Notes under the pieces: model-generated
Told to the model about the DNA's origin: nothing
The model's input: the letters and a program-made list of their open reading frames with translations, nothing else
Databases searched by the model: none
Shown: positions 6,648 through 14,115 of the stretch, in pieces
Numbering within the stretch: the first letter of the stretch is position 1
Layout of the letters: each line of letters begins with the position of its first letter
Made by a program: the position numbers and the translations under genes
Source: DASSLY01 sp035689185
Lineage (GTDB): Bacteria > Actinomycetota > Actinomycetes > Actinomycetales > Dermatophilaceae
Assembly (NCBI GenBank): GCA_035689185.1
Contig: DASSLY010000035.1
Span: 1-21,882, forward strand
Direction of reading: 5' to 3'
DNA: 21,882 nt

Positions 6648-8600
6648 ACGGGAGGCCACGACCGTCTGCGCCACTCGGTCACGTCCTGAGCGCTTGGCCT
6701 GGGTCACCGCCGCATCCGCCGCCCGCAGCAGCTCGGTGGAGGTCTTGGCCTGCTCCGGCCAGGAGGCCACGCCGACGCTGACCCGCACCTCGATCGTCTG
6801 GCCGTCGACCTCGAACGGCAGGTCCCGCAGGGCGGCCCACAGGTGCTCGGCGAGCTCGCGCGCCCCGGGCCGGTCCAGCTCGGGGCAGACGACCGCGAAC
6901 TCCTCCCCGCCGTAGCGCGCCACCCGGTCCACGCTGCGCACGCTGGCGGTCAGCCGCGCCGCCACCGCGGCCAGCACCGCGTCGCCTGCGGCGTGGCCGT
7001 AGGTGTCGTTCAGCACGCGGAAGTGGTCCAGGTCCACGATGAGCAGGGACACGCTGCGCCCGAAGTGCCGCGCCCGCTCCACCTCCCCGGCCAGGGTGTT
7101 GGTGAGCATCCGCAGGTTTCCCACCCCGGTGAGCGGGTCGATCACCGACATCCGCTGGGCCTTGCGGTGCAGCAGCGCGTTGTCCATCGCGATCCCGGCA
7201 GGCCCGGTGATCGACATCAGCGTCGCCGCGTCCTCATCCTCGTATGCCGGGGCGCTCGCCTCCCGCTCGACCACCACCGCGCCGAGCATGCTGTCGCCGC
7301 GCTGCAGCGGCGAGCCCATGCTCGGGCCGCGGGCACCCGAGAGCGCGAGCTCGTCCCCGGCGGCGAGTCGCACGGGTGCGCCGGCCTCCACCACCCGCCC
7401 GGGCAGGGTGCCGGCCCGGGGGACCCGGCCCGCCCGCGACCGCAGCTCGTCGACCGGCCACGCCACCCGGCATACCAGGCTGTTGCCTTCGAGCAGCCAC
7501 GCCGAGGCTCGGATGCTGCCGGTGGAGGAGGCCGAGATCGCGCACACGGTGGCCAGCAGGCCGTCCAGGTCGTGGGTGCGCTGGAGCGCGTCGCCGAGTC
7601 GTTGGAGGTTGTCCGCGAGTTGGTCGCGAGAGTCCCGCAGCTCCCGCATCCTGGCGTCCAGCTGAGCCGCCATGTGGTTGAAGCTGGCCGCCAGCCGGCC
7701 CAGCTCGTCGTCGCGGTCGGCCGGCAGCCGAACCGCGAGGTCACCCTCGGCAGCGCGGGCGGCGGCGTCGGTCACCGCGATGACCGGCAGCGTCAGCTGA
7801 CGGGCCAACCACCACACCAGGGCGGCACCGATGAGCGCGGCCAACCCGAGCACCCCCCAGGTCGCCCAGGCGCTGGTGAGCCCGCCGACCCTGGGGGTGG
7901 CGGCCAGGACCAGGCATGGGTGGCCGGCACCTGGAGGGGCGACCTCCCGCTCACCGGCGAGGGTGACGGCCTGCCCGGCCAGCGCGGCCCGGGCGGCCCG
8001 GGTGAGCCGGTCCTCCCGGCTGCCGCCCGCGGTGCTGACCGCCCCGCCGTCGGGGCAGGCCAGCGCCAGCTCCACCGCGGGGTCCCCGCCGATCCCCCGC
8101 CACCACGCGCCGAGCTGGGCGCGGTCAAGCGGGAGGGCGACCACAGCCCGCACCCGGCCCGACGCGGACGGCACGTCCACGGAGTCCTGCAGGGCGGGAA
8201 CGCCCGCGACGGCGGGCGGCGTAACCGTCTCCCCCGAGCAGGGCCGGGCCCGCTCGGTGTCAAGCACCAGCCCGTCGGGGATGTCCTCGGAGGTGGCGAT
8301 GGTGCGCGACCCCCGGAGCAGCGCGGCGTATCCCCCGCGACGGGCCAGCCCGTTCCTCAGCGCGGACGACGCCGGCTCGTCCTTGGCCAGTGCCAGTGCC
8401 ATCAGCCGGGCGCTGTCGCCGGCGCCCAGACATGCCTGCGCCTGCAGGGCCGCGACGCTCGCCGCGGCCAGCCGCAGCCGGTCGTGCGCCTCCACCTGCA
8501 GCCGGTCCGGGATCGCCACCGCCACGACGAACCCGGCGCCGAGCAGCAGCGGCAGCAGGACGACGGCGAGGATGAGCGCGAGCCGGTTGCGCACTGACAC
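6645..8600 (-). CDS. Membrane-anchored HAMP-GAF-GGDEF diguanylate cyclase
   Basis: The 651-residue protein has a transmembrane helix at 6-30, an extracytoplasmic sensor region (about 31-245, with Cys57, Cys121, Cys182 and Cys229), a second helix at 247-266, a HAMP domain (267-320), a coiled linker (311-345), a GAF domain (340-478) and a GGDEF domain (484-651). The active-site loop GGEEF (564-568) is intact, and RSVD (555-558), exactly five residues before it, is a canonical inhibitory I-site, so active, product-inhibited c-di-GMP synthesis is expected. The GTG at 8600 is chosen because GAGGGGAG lies 8 nt upstream; an ATG at 8645 is possible. It heads the operon with galU and diverges from fthC. 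The sensed ligand is unknown. Confidence 0.9.
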   Translation of the reverse strand: MSVRNRLALILAVVLLPLLLGAGFVVAVAIPDRLQVEAHDRLRLAAASVAALQAQACLGAGDSARLMALALAKDEPASSALRNGLARRGGYAALLRGSRTIATSEDIPDGLVLDTERARPCSGETVTPPAVAGVPALQDSVDVPSASGRVRAVVALPLDRAQLGAWWRGIGGDPAVELALACPDGGAVSTAGGSREDRLTRAARAALAGQAVTLAGEREVAPPGAGHPCLVLAATPRVGGLTSAWATWGVLGLAALIGAALVWWLARQLTLPVIAVTDAAARAAEGDLAVRLPADRDDELGRLAASFNHMAAQLDARMRELRDSRDQLADNLQRLGDALQRTHDLDGLLATVCAISASSTGSIRASAWLLEGNSLVCRVAWPVDELRSRAGRVPRAGTLPGRVVEAGAPVRLAAGDELALSGARGPSMGSPLQRGDSMLGAVVVEREASAPAYEDEDAATLMSITGPAGIAMDNALLHRKAQRMSVIDPLTGVGNLRMLTNTLAGEVERARHFGRSVSLLIVDLDHFRVLNDTYGHAAGDAVLAAVAARLTASVRSVDRVARYGGEEFAVVCPELDRPGARELAEHLWAALRDLPFEVDGQTIEVRVSVGVASWPEQAKTSTELLRAADAAVTQAKRSGRDRVAQTVVASR

Positions 8601-8701
8601 GTGGGCAGCTCCCCTCGTCGGGCTCACAGGTGGCGTCTGAGGCATCGTCCCACGTGCGAGCCGGCGCACTCGGCATCCGCCGACGCGGCAGACTCGTAAC
8701 C

Positions 8702-9265
8702 GTGCCCCGCATCCCGGGCGGCCACGCGCCCCAGACCAAGCCGGCACTGCGGCGGCAGGTGCGGGAAGCCCGCCGGCGCCGGCTCGCGACCGCCGACCGG
8801 GCGGCCGAGGCCCGCGCTGTCGCCGCGGCCGTGCTGGACGCCTTCGACCCGGGCCTGCTGGTGGCGGCCTACGAGGCACTACCGACGGAGCCGCCCACGG
8901 ACGCACTCGTCCAAGCCCTGCTGGCACGAGGCGTCCGAGTCGTCGTCCCGCTGCTGCTGGCGGACCTGGACCTGGACTGGCGGCTCGCCGGGGGGTCTGC
9001 CGCGCTCGGCGTGCACGCGGTCGGCGACGCCCGCCTGGTCATCGTCCCGGCGCTGGCGGTCGACACTGCCGGGACGCGGCTGGGGCAGGGCGGCGGGAGC
9101 TACGACCGGGCGCTGGCCCGGCGTTCTCCGGCCGCGACCGTCGTCGCAGTGGTCAACGACGAGGAGTATGTGGAGGGGCCGCTTCCGCGCGAGCCGCACG
9201 ACGCGCGGGTGGACGCCGTCGTCACCACCGGCGGCGCGGTGCACCGGACCGGTCAGCCGGGCTGA
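8702..9265 (+). CDS. fthC: 5-formyltetrahydrofolate cyclo-ligase
   Basis: The enzyme converts 5-formyl-THF to 5,10-methenyl-THF with ATP, returning the storage form to one-carbon metabolism. The 187-residue frame has the basic N-terminal segment ALRRQVREARRRRLA, LVIVPALAVD (112-121), the phosphate-binding LGQGGGSYDRAL (127-138) and EPHDARVDAVVT near the end. A Ser replaces the usual first Tyr of GGGYYDR, and the segment corresponding to GIPEP is shortened (ALGVHAVGDAR); both are tolerable variants. GTG 8702 has no ribosome site but has CAGACT at 8689-8694, so it may be leaderless; starts further upstream are possible. The last 13 bp overlap the convergent acylase gene. The family neighbours galU in mycobacteria as well. 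Confidence 0.85.
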   Translation: MPRIPGGHAPQTKPALRRQVREARRRRLATADRAAEARAVAAAVLDAFDPGLLVAAYEALPTEPPTDALVQALLARGVRVVVPLLLADLDLDWRLAGGSAALGVHAVGDARLVIVPALAVDTAGTRLGQGGGSYDRALARRSPAATVVAVVNDEEYVEGPLPREPHDARVDAVVTTGGAVHRTGQPG

Positions 9266-11850
9266 CGGCCGGGGACCAGGGTCAGCTCGTCGCGCTTGGC
9301 CGCCTGCACCGCCTGCAAGGTGAACGGCCAGGCGAAGGTCTGTCCCGCGGCCCAGGCGCCGACCTGGTCGTCGTAGTGCTCGGCGTACGGGTGCCCGGAC
9401 GTCCCCGTCATCGTCACCCAGCGAGACCGGTCCAGATCGCCCAGGTCCACCACCATCCGCATCGTCGGCGCCCAGTCGACCTGGTAGCCCTTGGCGGCGT
9501 CCCAGCCGTTGGCGTTCACGATCGAGCTGCCGCCGGGCAGTTGCACCGGCCCCCGGTTGAACAGCATGGAGATCAGCCCGGGAGCTGCGTCGCCGCCGAC
9601 CGCCGCGTTGCGCAAGGTCAGCGCGTGCAGCCGGCCCCACTGCCAGATGCCGGGGTTCTTGCCCAGCTCGCGGGTCAGATCCAGGCGCGCGTTCACCATC
9701 GACTGGCGCAGCACCTCCGTCATGTCCTCGGTGACGTTCGCGGTGAGCTTGTTGTCCCACCAGGGGTCGTTAGGCGTTGCCACCAGCCGGGTGACGGCCT
9801 GCATCCACCGGCCTCCCCCGTCGGCGTCCAGCCCTGCGGGCAGCTCGTCGTTGAACGTGAGGTCGAGCAGGTTCTTCCAGACGGCGTTGAAGTATGCCGC
9901 GGCGGCAGCGGACTTCGACTGTCCGGTCGGTTGGGTGTAGTCCCAGCCGCGGAGCAGGTCCTGCGCCTCCCGGATGAACGGGTCGCCCTTGAGGTTGACC
10001 TTCAGCAGCAGCTTCACCAGGGTCGGGGCGAACTCGTTGCGCGTATCCAGCTGGATCTGCGCCATCCGCTCCGGGGTCACCTTGGGGGACTCCGCCAGCA
10101 GGGTGCGGATGCGCTGGGCCCGGTAGCCGTAGTCCCACTCGGTCGTCAGGAACGGGCGACGGCCGGCGGTGACCGGCTGGTTCGCCGCCACGATGACCCC
10201 GCCGGCCGGGTCGTAGGCGTACGGCAGCTGCTCGAACGGCACGTAGCCGGACCAGTCGTACTCGCTCTTCCACCCCGGGGCAGGCCAGTAGCCCGGCGGC
10301 GCGTCCGGGTCGGCGGAGACCCGGACCGGAATCATGCCCGGCGCCTGGTAGCCGATGTGCCCGTCCACGTCGGCGTACACCAGGTTCTGCGCGGGTGCCG
10401 CGAACTTGCGGGCCGCCTGGCGGAACTCGGTGAAGTTGGCCGCCGTGTCCAGCGCGAAGATCGCGTCCGCGGTCTGGGCGGGGACCAGCCCTGTCCAGGC
10501 GAGCGACACGGCATACTCGCCGCTCTCGTTGCGGCCCTCGACCGGCGCGTTCTCCCCGGCCTGCTGGACCTCGCGGACCACGTCCGACAGCAGCGGCCCG
10601 TGCTTGGTGGAGCGCACCGTGATCGGGACGTCCGCGGCACCGGCCACCTTGACGGTCTCCTGCCGGGTGGTCAACGGGACCAGCGCGCCGTCCACCAGCA
10701 CGCTGTCGCCGACCACCTGCTCGAGGTAGAAGTCGGTCACGTCGGGGGCAAGGTTGGTCAAGCCCCACGCGATCCGGGCGTTGTGGCCGATCACGACGCC
10801 GGGCAGTCCGGCGAAGGAGAACCCGGTGACGTCGAACGGGCAGGCGTCGGAGACGGTGCGGCAGTGCAGCGCGGTCTGGTACCAGATGCCCGGGATGCTC
10901 ACCCCGAGGTGCGGGTCGTTGGCCAGCAGCGGCTTGCCCGTGCTGGACCGCGCGCCGCTCACCACCCACGAGTTCGAGCCCACGCCGTCGCCCTGGCCTA
11001 GCAGGTCCGGCAGCGCCTGCATCGCCTGGTCGACCCGCCGGTATGCCGCGTGCGCCGCCGTAGTGGTCAGGGCGGCGGGCAGCGGGCTGGCCGCCGCCCT
11101 GGGCGACCCCGGCCCGGACGCGACGGCCCCGGTCGGCTGCCAGTCGCGCTGGGACAGGACCGGGGCGTGCTGCTGGGTGGGGTAGGGCGGGAACAGCTGG
11201 CCGATCCGCTTCTCGGTGACGGTGCCGGAAAGTCGCGCCCGGGTCAGCTCGTTGCTGTAGTCGCTGCGCAGGTCCCAGGCGATCGCCTTCAGCCAGGTCA
11301 GGGAGTCCAGCGGGGTCCACGGCTCGACCTCGGCGAGCGGCAGCTGCCGGCCCAGGACGGCGTACTCCAGGGCCATGGCCGGTGCGGACCCGGCCTGGTC
11401 GATGTAGGCGTTCACCCCGTCGGCATACGCCTGCAGGTAGGTCCGCGTCGCCGAGGAGAGGGTCGGCAGCTCCTGCTCGGCCACCTGGCGCCAGCCCAGC
11501 GTCCGGACGACCGTGTCCGTGGCGACCGCGGAGGACCCGACCAGCTCGGACAGCCGGCCGGCGGCGACATGGCGACGCAGGTCCATCTGGAAGAAGCGGT
11601 CCTGCGCGGCGACGAACCCCTGCGCCTTGAACAGGTCGTCGCTGTTGTCCGCGGTGATGTGCGGGACACCCTGGGCGTCCCGCACGACCGAGACCCGGCT
11701 GGTCAGGCCGGGCAAGCTCAGCTCCCCCTGGGTCTGCGGGAACGAACGACGCACGGTAGTCACCGCAAGCACCGTGCCCACCACCAGCAACACCACGACC
11801 AGCGCCGCAACGCCGAGCAGGACCCGGCGTACGACGTGGCGGCGCGGCAC
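9253..11850 (-). CDS. Penicillin-acylase-family Ntn hydrolase, membrane-anchored or secreted
   Basis: The 865-residue precursor begins with a basic N-terminus and a hydrophobic helix (about 8-31), a signal peptide or anchor that would place it outside the membrane. The chain-A region has VRDAQGVPHITADNSDDLF and AAQDRFFQMDLRR, both characteristic. The autocleavage site is between Gly291 and Ser292 in GVGSNSWVVSG; Ser292 would become the N-terminal nucleophile of chain B. LLANDPHLG follows at 308-316, then GHNARIAWGLTN further on. Family members hydrolyse amides such as beta-lactam side chains, acyl-homoserine lactones or cyclic lipopeptides; the substrate here cannot be read from sequence. The GTG start at 11850 lacks a ribosome site but has TAGTCT 6 nt upstream. 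It diverges from the antiporter gene. Confidence 0.92.
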   Translation of the reverse strand: MPRRHVVRRVLLGVAALVVVLLVVGTVLAVTTVRRSFPQTQGELSLPGLTSRVSVVRDAQGVPHITADNSDDLFKAQGFVAAQDRFFQMDLRRHVAAGRLSELVGSSAVATDTVVRTLGWRQVAEQELPTLSSATRTYLQAYADGVNAYIDQAGSAPAMALEYAVLGRQLPLAEVEPWTPLDSLTWLKAIAWDLRSDYSNELTRARLSGTVTEKRIGQLFPPYPTQQHAPVLSQRDWQPTGAVASGPGSPRAAASPLPAALTTTAAHAAYRRVDQAMQALPDLLGQGDGVGSNSWVVSGARSSTGKPLLANDPHLGVSIPGIWYQTALHCRTVSDACPFDVTGFSFAGLPGVVIGHNARIAWGLTNLAPDVTDFYLEQVVGDSVLVDGALVPLTTRQETVKVAGAADVPITVRSTKHGPLLSDVVREVQQAGENAPVEGRNESGEYAVSLAWTGLVPAQTADAIFALDTAANFTEFRQAARKFAAPAQNLVYADVDGHIGYQAPGMIPVRVSADPDAPPGYWPAPGWKSEYDWSGYVPFEQLPYAYDPAGGVIVAANQPVTAGRRPFLTTEWDYGYRAQRIRTLLAESPKVTPERMAQIQLDTRNEFAPTLVKLLLKVNLKGDPFIREAQDLLRGWDYTQPTGQSKSAAAAAYFNAVWKNLLDLTFNDELPAGLDADGGGRWMQAVTRLVATPNDPWWDNKLTANVTEDMTEVLRQSMVNARLDLTRELGKNPGIWQWGRLHALTLRNAAVGGDAAPGLISMLFNRGPVQLPGGSSIVNANGWDAAKGYQVDWAPTMRMVVDLGDLDRSRWVTMTGTSGHPYAEHYDDQVGAWAAGQTFAWPFTLQAVQAAKRDELTLVPGRQPG

Positions 11851-11856
11851 CCTGCG

Positions 11857-11862
11857 AGACTA
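11857..11862 (-). promoter_or_regulatory. Candidate -10 box for leaderless acylase transcription
   Basis: TAGTCT on the minus strand is followed by CGCAGG and then the GTG start, giving a spacing of 6 nt. This matches the arrangement before galU and mtnP. It lies in the 116-bp divergent gap shared with the antiporter gene, which has a conventional ribosome site. Confidence 0.45.
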
Positions 11863-11966
11863 GGACACCCCGCGGGCCAGGCCGGCTGATCTGCCCCCGC
11901 TCTGCGCGTCTCGTCCCGGCTGCAGCGTGGGCCGCAGGCTGCTGCAGGTGCCGGGAGGAGGACGAC

Positions 11967-13466
11967 GTGAGCGCGGCGTCGACGTTCACGCTCCCCCAGC
12001 TCAACTTCGCCCTGCTCGTCGGCGCCGTCGTGCTGCTCGTCGCGGTCGCCGCGGTCCGGCTCTCGGTCAGCTCGGGGCTGCCCTCGCTGTTGATCTACCT
12101 GGGCATCGGGCTGTTCCTGGGCGAAGCCGGACCGCTGCGGATCGCCTTCGACGACGCCCAGCTGACCCAGGTGCTCGGCTACAGCGCGCTCGTGCTGATC
12201 CTTGCCGAGGGCGGCCTGACCACCTCCTGGGAGGGCATCCGTTCCGCCATCGCCCCGGCGGCCGTGCTGTCCACGGTCGGCGTCGTGGTCTCCATCTTCG
12301 TGGCCGGCCTGGCCGCCCACGTCGTCCTGGACGTCGGCTGGTCGACCGCCCTGCTGGTCGGGGCGGTGCTGGCCTCGACCGACGCCGCCGCGGTGTTCTC
12401 GGTGCTGCGCCGGGTGCGGCTGCCGCGCCGGCTGACCGGGCTGCTGGAGGCGGAGTCGGGGTTCAACGACGCGCCGGTGGTCATCGTGGTGGTCGCCCTG
12501 GCGACCCAGGCGAGCCAACCTCAGCCGTGGTGGCTGCTGCCGGTCAGGGCGGTCCTGGAACTGGTCGGCGGGAGCTTGGTGGGGCTTGCCGTCGGCTTCG
12601 GCGGTGGCTGGCTCGTGCGCCGCGTCGGCTCGCCCTCGTCCGGACTGTTCTCGATCGCGGTGATGACGCTGACCGTGCTGGCGTACGCGGGCGCAGCCAT
12701 GCTGCATACCAGCGGGTTCATCGCCTGCTACCTCGCCGCCCTGGTGCTGGGCAACCTGCGTCTGCCGCACCGCCCGGCGATCCGCGGTTTCGCCCAGGCC
12801 ATGGGGTGGCTGGCGCAGATCGGGCTGTTCGTGCTGCTCGGGCTGCTCGCCTCGCCGGAAGCGCTGCCCCGCCAGCTCGGCCCGGCGCTGGTGCTGGGCT
12901 TCGTGCTGCTGATGGTGGCGCGGCCGCTGTCGGTGTTCGTCTCGCTGGCGCCGTTCCGCCGGTCCCTGCCGGACCAGCTGTTCCTGTCGTGGGCTGGGCT
13001 GCGGGGGGCGGTGCCAGTCGTGCTGGCAACGGTGCCGGGCACGCTCGGAACCCCGGGCATGGACTGGCTGTTCGACCTGGTGTTCCTGCTCGTGGTGATC
13101 TTCACGCTGATCCAGGGGCCGACCCTGCCGTGGGTGGCCCGATGGCTGGGGGTGACCGACGCCGACCGGGCGGTGCACTTGGAGGTGGAGTCGACACCGT
13201 TGGAGGAGCTGCAAGCCGACCTGCTGCAGATGCAGGTCGGCCAGTCCTCGAAGCTGCACGGGGTCGAGGTGTTCGAGCTGCGGCTCCCCCCGGGCGCCGC
13301 GGTGACCCTGGTCGTGCGGGGCGGAAAGGGGTTCGTGCCCACGCCGAATACGGTGCTGCGCCGCCACGACCAGCTGCTCATCGTGGCCACCGCCGACATC
13401 AAGTCGGCCGCGGAGGCCCGGGTGCGACAGGTGTCCGAACACGGGCGGCTGGCCGGCTGGGCCTAG
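11967..13466 (+). CDS. CPA1-type cation (K+ or Na+)/proton antiporter with TrkA-C domain
   Basis: The 499-residue protein has about 12-13 membrane helices in the first 400 residues. Conserved transport motifs are STDAAAVFSVLR (137-148), ESGFNDAPV (163-171, with Asp168 the likely ion-binding acid) and SWAGLRGAVPVVLA. A cytoplasmic C-terminal region (about 405-485) contains a TrkA-C/RCK-C fold: KLHGVEVFELRLPPGA, VVRGGKGFVP, LRRHDQLLIVAT. This order matches NhaP2/CvrA-type K+/H+ antiporters, in which the RCK domain senses ligands. GTG 11967 is fixed by a near-perfect ribosome site, GGGAGGAGGA at 11953-11962. It stands alone, diverging from the acylase. A role in osmotic or pH homeostasis is plausible, and mscL lies 2.5 kb away. 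Confidence 0.9.
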   Translation: MSAASTFTLPQLNFALLVGAVVLLVAVAAVRLSVSSGLPSLLIYLGIGLFLGEAGPLRIAFDDAQLTQVLGYSALVLILAEGGLTTSWEGIRSAIAPAAVLSTVGVVVSIFVAGLAAHVVLDVGWSTALLVGAVLASTDAAAVFSVLRRVRLPRRLTGLLEAESGFNDAPVVIVVVALATQASQPQPWWLLPVRAVLELVGGSLVGLAVGFGGGWLVRRVGSPSSGLFSIAVMTLTVLAYAGAAMLHTSGFIACYLAALVLGNLRLPHRPAIRGFAQAMGWLAQIGLFVLLGLLASPEALPRQLGPALVLGFVLLMVARPLSVFVSLAPFRRSLPDQLFLSWAGLRGAVPVVLATVPGTLGTPGMDWLFDLVFLLVVIFTLIQGPTLPWVARWLGVTDADRAVHLEVESTPLEELQADLLQMQVGQSSKLHGVEVFELRLPPGAAVTLVVRGGKGFVPTPNTVLRRHDQLLIVATADIKSAAEARVRQVSEHGRLAGWA

Positions 13467-13471
13467 TACAC

Positions 13472-13498
13472 TTAGCACTCGACCTACCACAGTGCTAG
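13472..13498 (+). promoter_or_regulatory. CIRCE-like HrcA operator upstream of the FmdB/Ruc gene
   Basis: TTAGCACTC (13472-13480), nine bases, then CAGTGCTAG (13490-13498) matches the consensus TTAGCACTC-N9-GAGTGCTAA at 16 of 18 arm positions. It starts 5 bp after the antiporter stop and ends 17 bp before the GTG of the zinc-ribbon gene. A candidate -10 TACACT (13467-13472) would place transcription start inside the operator, suited to repression by HrcA and release on heat stress. Confidence 0.8.
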
Positions 13499-13515
13499 TG
13501 ACGTTTGGAGGACCC

Positions 13516-13896
13516 GTGCCCACGTACGCCTACGCGTGCACCGAGTGCAGCCATCGGTTCGACATCGTCCAGGCGTTCACCGACGACTCGCTGACGGTTT
13601 GCCCCGCGTGCGGCGGCCGGCTGCGCAAGATGTTCAACGCGGTCGGGGTCGTCTTCAAGGGCAGCGGCTTCTACCGCACCGACTCCCGGGCCGCGAACGG
13701 CGACACCTCGCCGAAAGAGCCCAGCCCGGCCAAGAACGGCGACTCGCCGGCTGCCGCATCCGCGGACAAGGCCAGCAACGGGAGCAAGGCGACGAGCCGA
13801 AGCAACGGCGCGGGCGGCAGCAAGGCCGGCGGCGGGAGCAACGGCGACGGCGCGGGCAAGGCCACGCCGGCGAAATCGGCCGGCTCCGCCGCCTGA
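13516..13896 (+). CDS. ruc: FmdB-family zinc-ribbon protein, Ruc-like redox-regulated chaperone
   Basis: The 126-residue protein starts PTYAYACTECSHRFD with two CxxC pairs (Cys8/Cys11 and Cys29/Cys32) forming a zinc ribbon, then KMFNAVGVVFKGSGFYRTDSR (family-typical, to about residue 58). The rest is a low-complexity tail rich in Ala, Gly, Ser, Asn, Lys and Pro, almost certainly disordered. That is the architecture of M. tuberculosis Rv0991c (Ruc), a chaperone activated by oxidation of its zinc cysteines and, as I recall, part of the HrcA regulon. The CIRCE-like operator just upstream fits exactly. GTG 13516 is set by GGAGGA at 13507-13512. It is monocistronic by appearance. Chaperone activity is inferred from the family and context. 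Confidence 0.85.
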   Translation: MPTYAYACTECSHRFDIVQAFTDDSLTVCPACGGRLRKMFNAVGVVFKGSGFYRTDSRAANGDTSPKEPSPAKNGDSPAAASADKASNGSKATSRSNGAGGSKAGGGSNGDGAGKATPAKSAGSAA

Positions 13897-13933
13897 GCCG
13901 AGGCTGCCTCCCCGCGTCCTCCCGCCGCGCTGC

Positions 13934-13947
13934 CCGTGACGTCACGG
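13934..13947. promoter_or_regulatory. 14-bp perfect palindrome CCGTGACGTCACGG
   Basis: The palindrome sits in the 219-bp gap between the zinc-ribbon gene and mtnP, about 170 bp before the mtnP start. A symmetric dimer-binding operator is possible, but no regulator family is recognised and the stem could also form a small cruciform. The rest of the gap shows only the -10 candidate below. Confidence 0.3.
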
Positions 13948-14103
13948 ATTCGCAGCTGCGCGGCGCCGATAGCGCACCAGTCCAGGCAGCAAGAGGTGGC
14001 AGCGACACTGACGCCAGCCGCTCCTCGTCCACCCACCTCAACGGTGTGCTCGACTTGTCCACAGGGTGAGCGGCGACCGCCGAGGGCCCTGCCGCCGCAC
14101 GGC

Positions 14104-14109
14104 TAGTCT
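14104..14109 (+). promoter_or_regulatory. Candidate -10 box for leaderless mtnP transcription
   Basis: TAGTCT followed by CCCCGG and then the GTG start (14116) reproduces the hexamer and 6-nt spacing seen before galU and the acylase gene. No Shine-Dalgarno sequence precedes the GTG, consistent with a leaderless message. Confidence 0.45.
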
Positions 14110-14115
14110 CCCCGG

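Noticed and set aside
6843..8597. 584-codon plus-strand frame antisense to the GGDEF gene
   Set aside because: It is a composition artefact without motifs, while the opposite strand encodes complete HAMP, GAF and GGDEF domains.
9376..12004. Long frames of 541 and 744 codons over the acylase gene
   Set aside because: They are shadows of the acylase in other frames, without recognisable domains.
11760..13523. 587-codon minus-strand frame over the antiporter
   Set aside because: It is rich in Gln, His and Arg as typical antisense noise; the plus strand has the helices, motifs and ribosome site of an antiporter.
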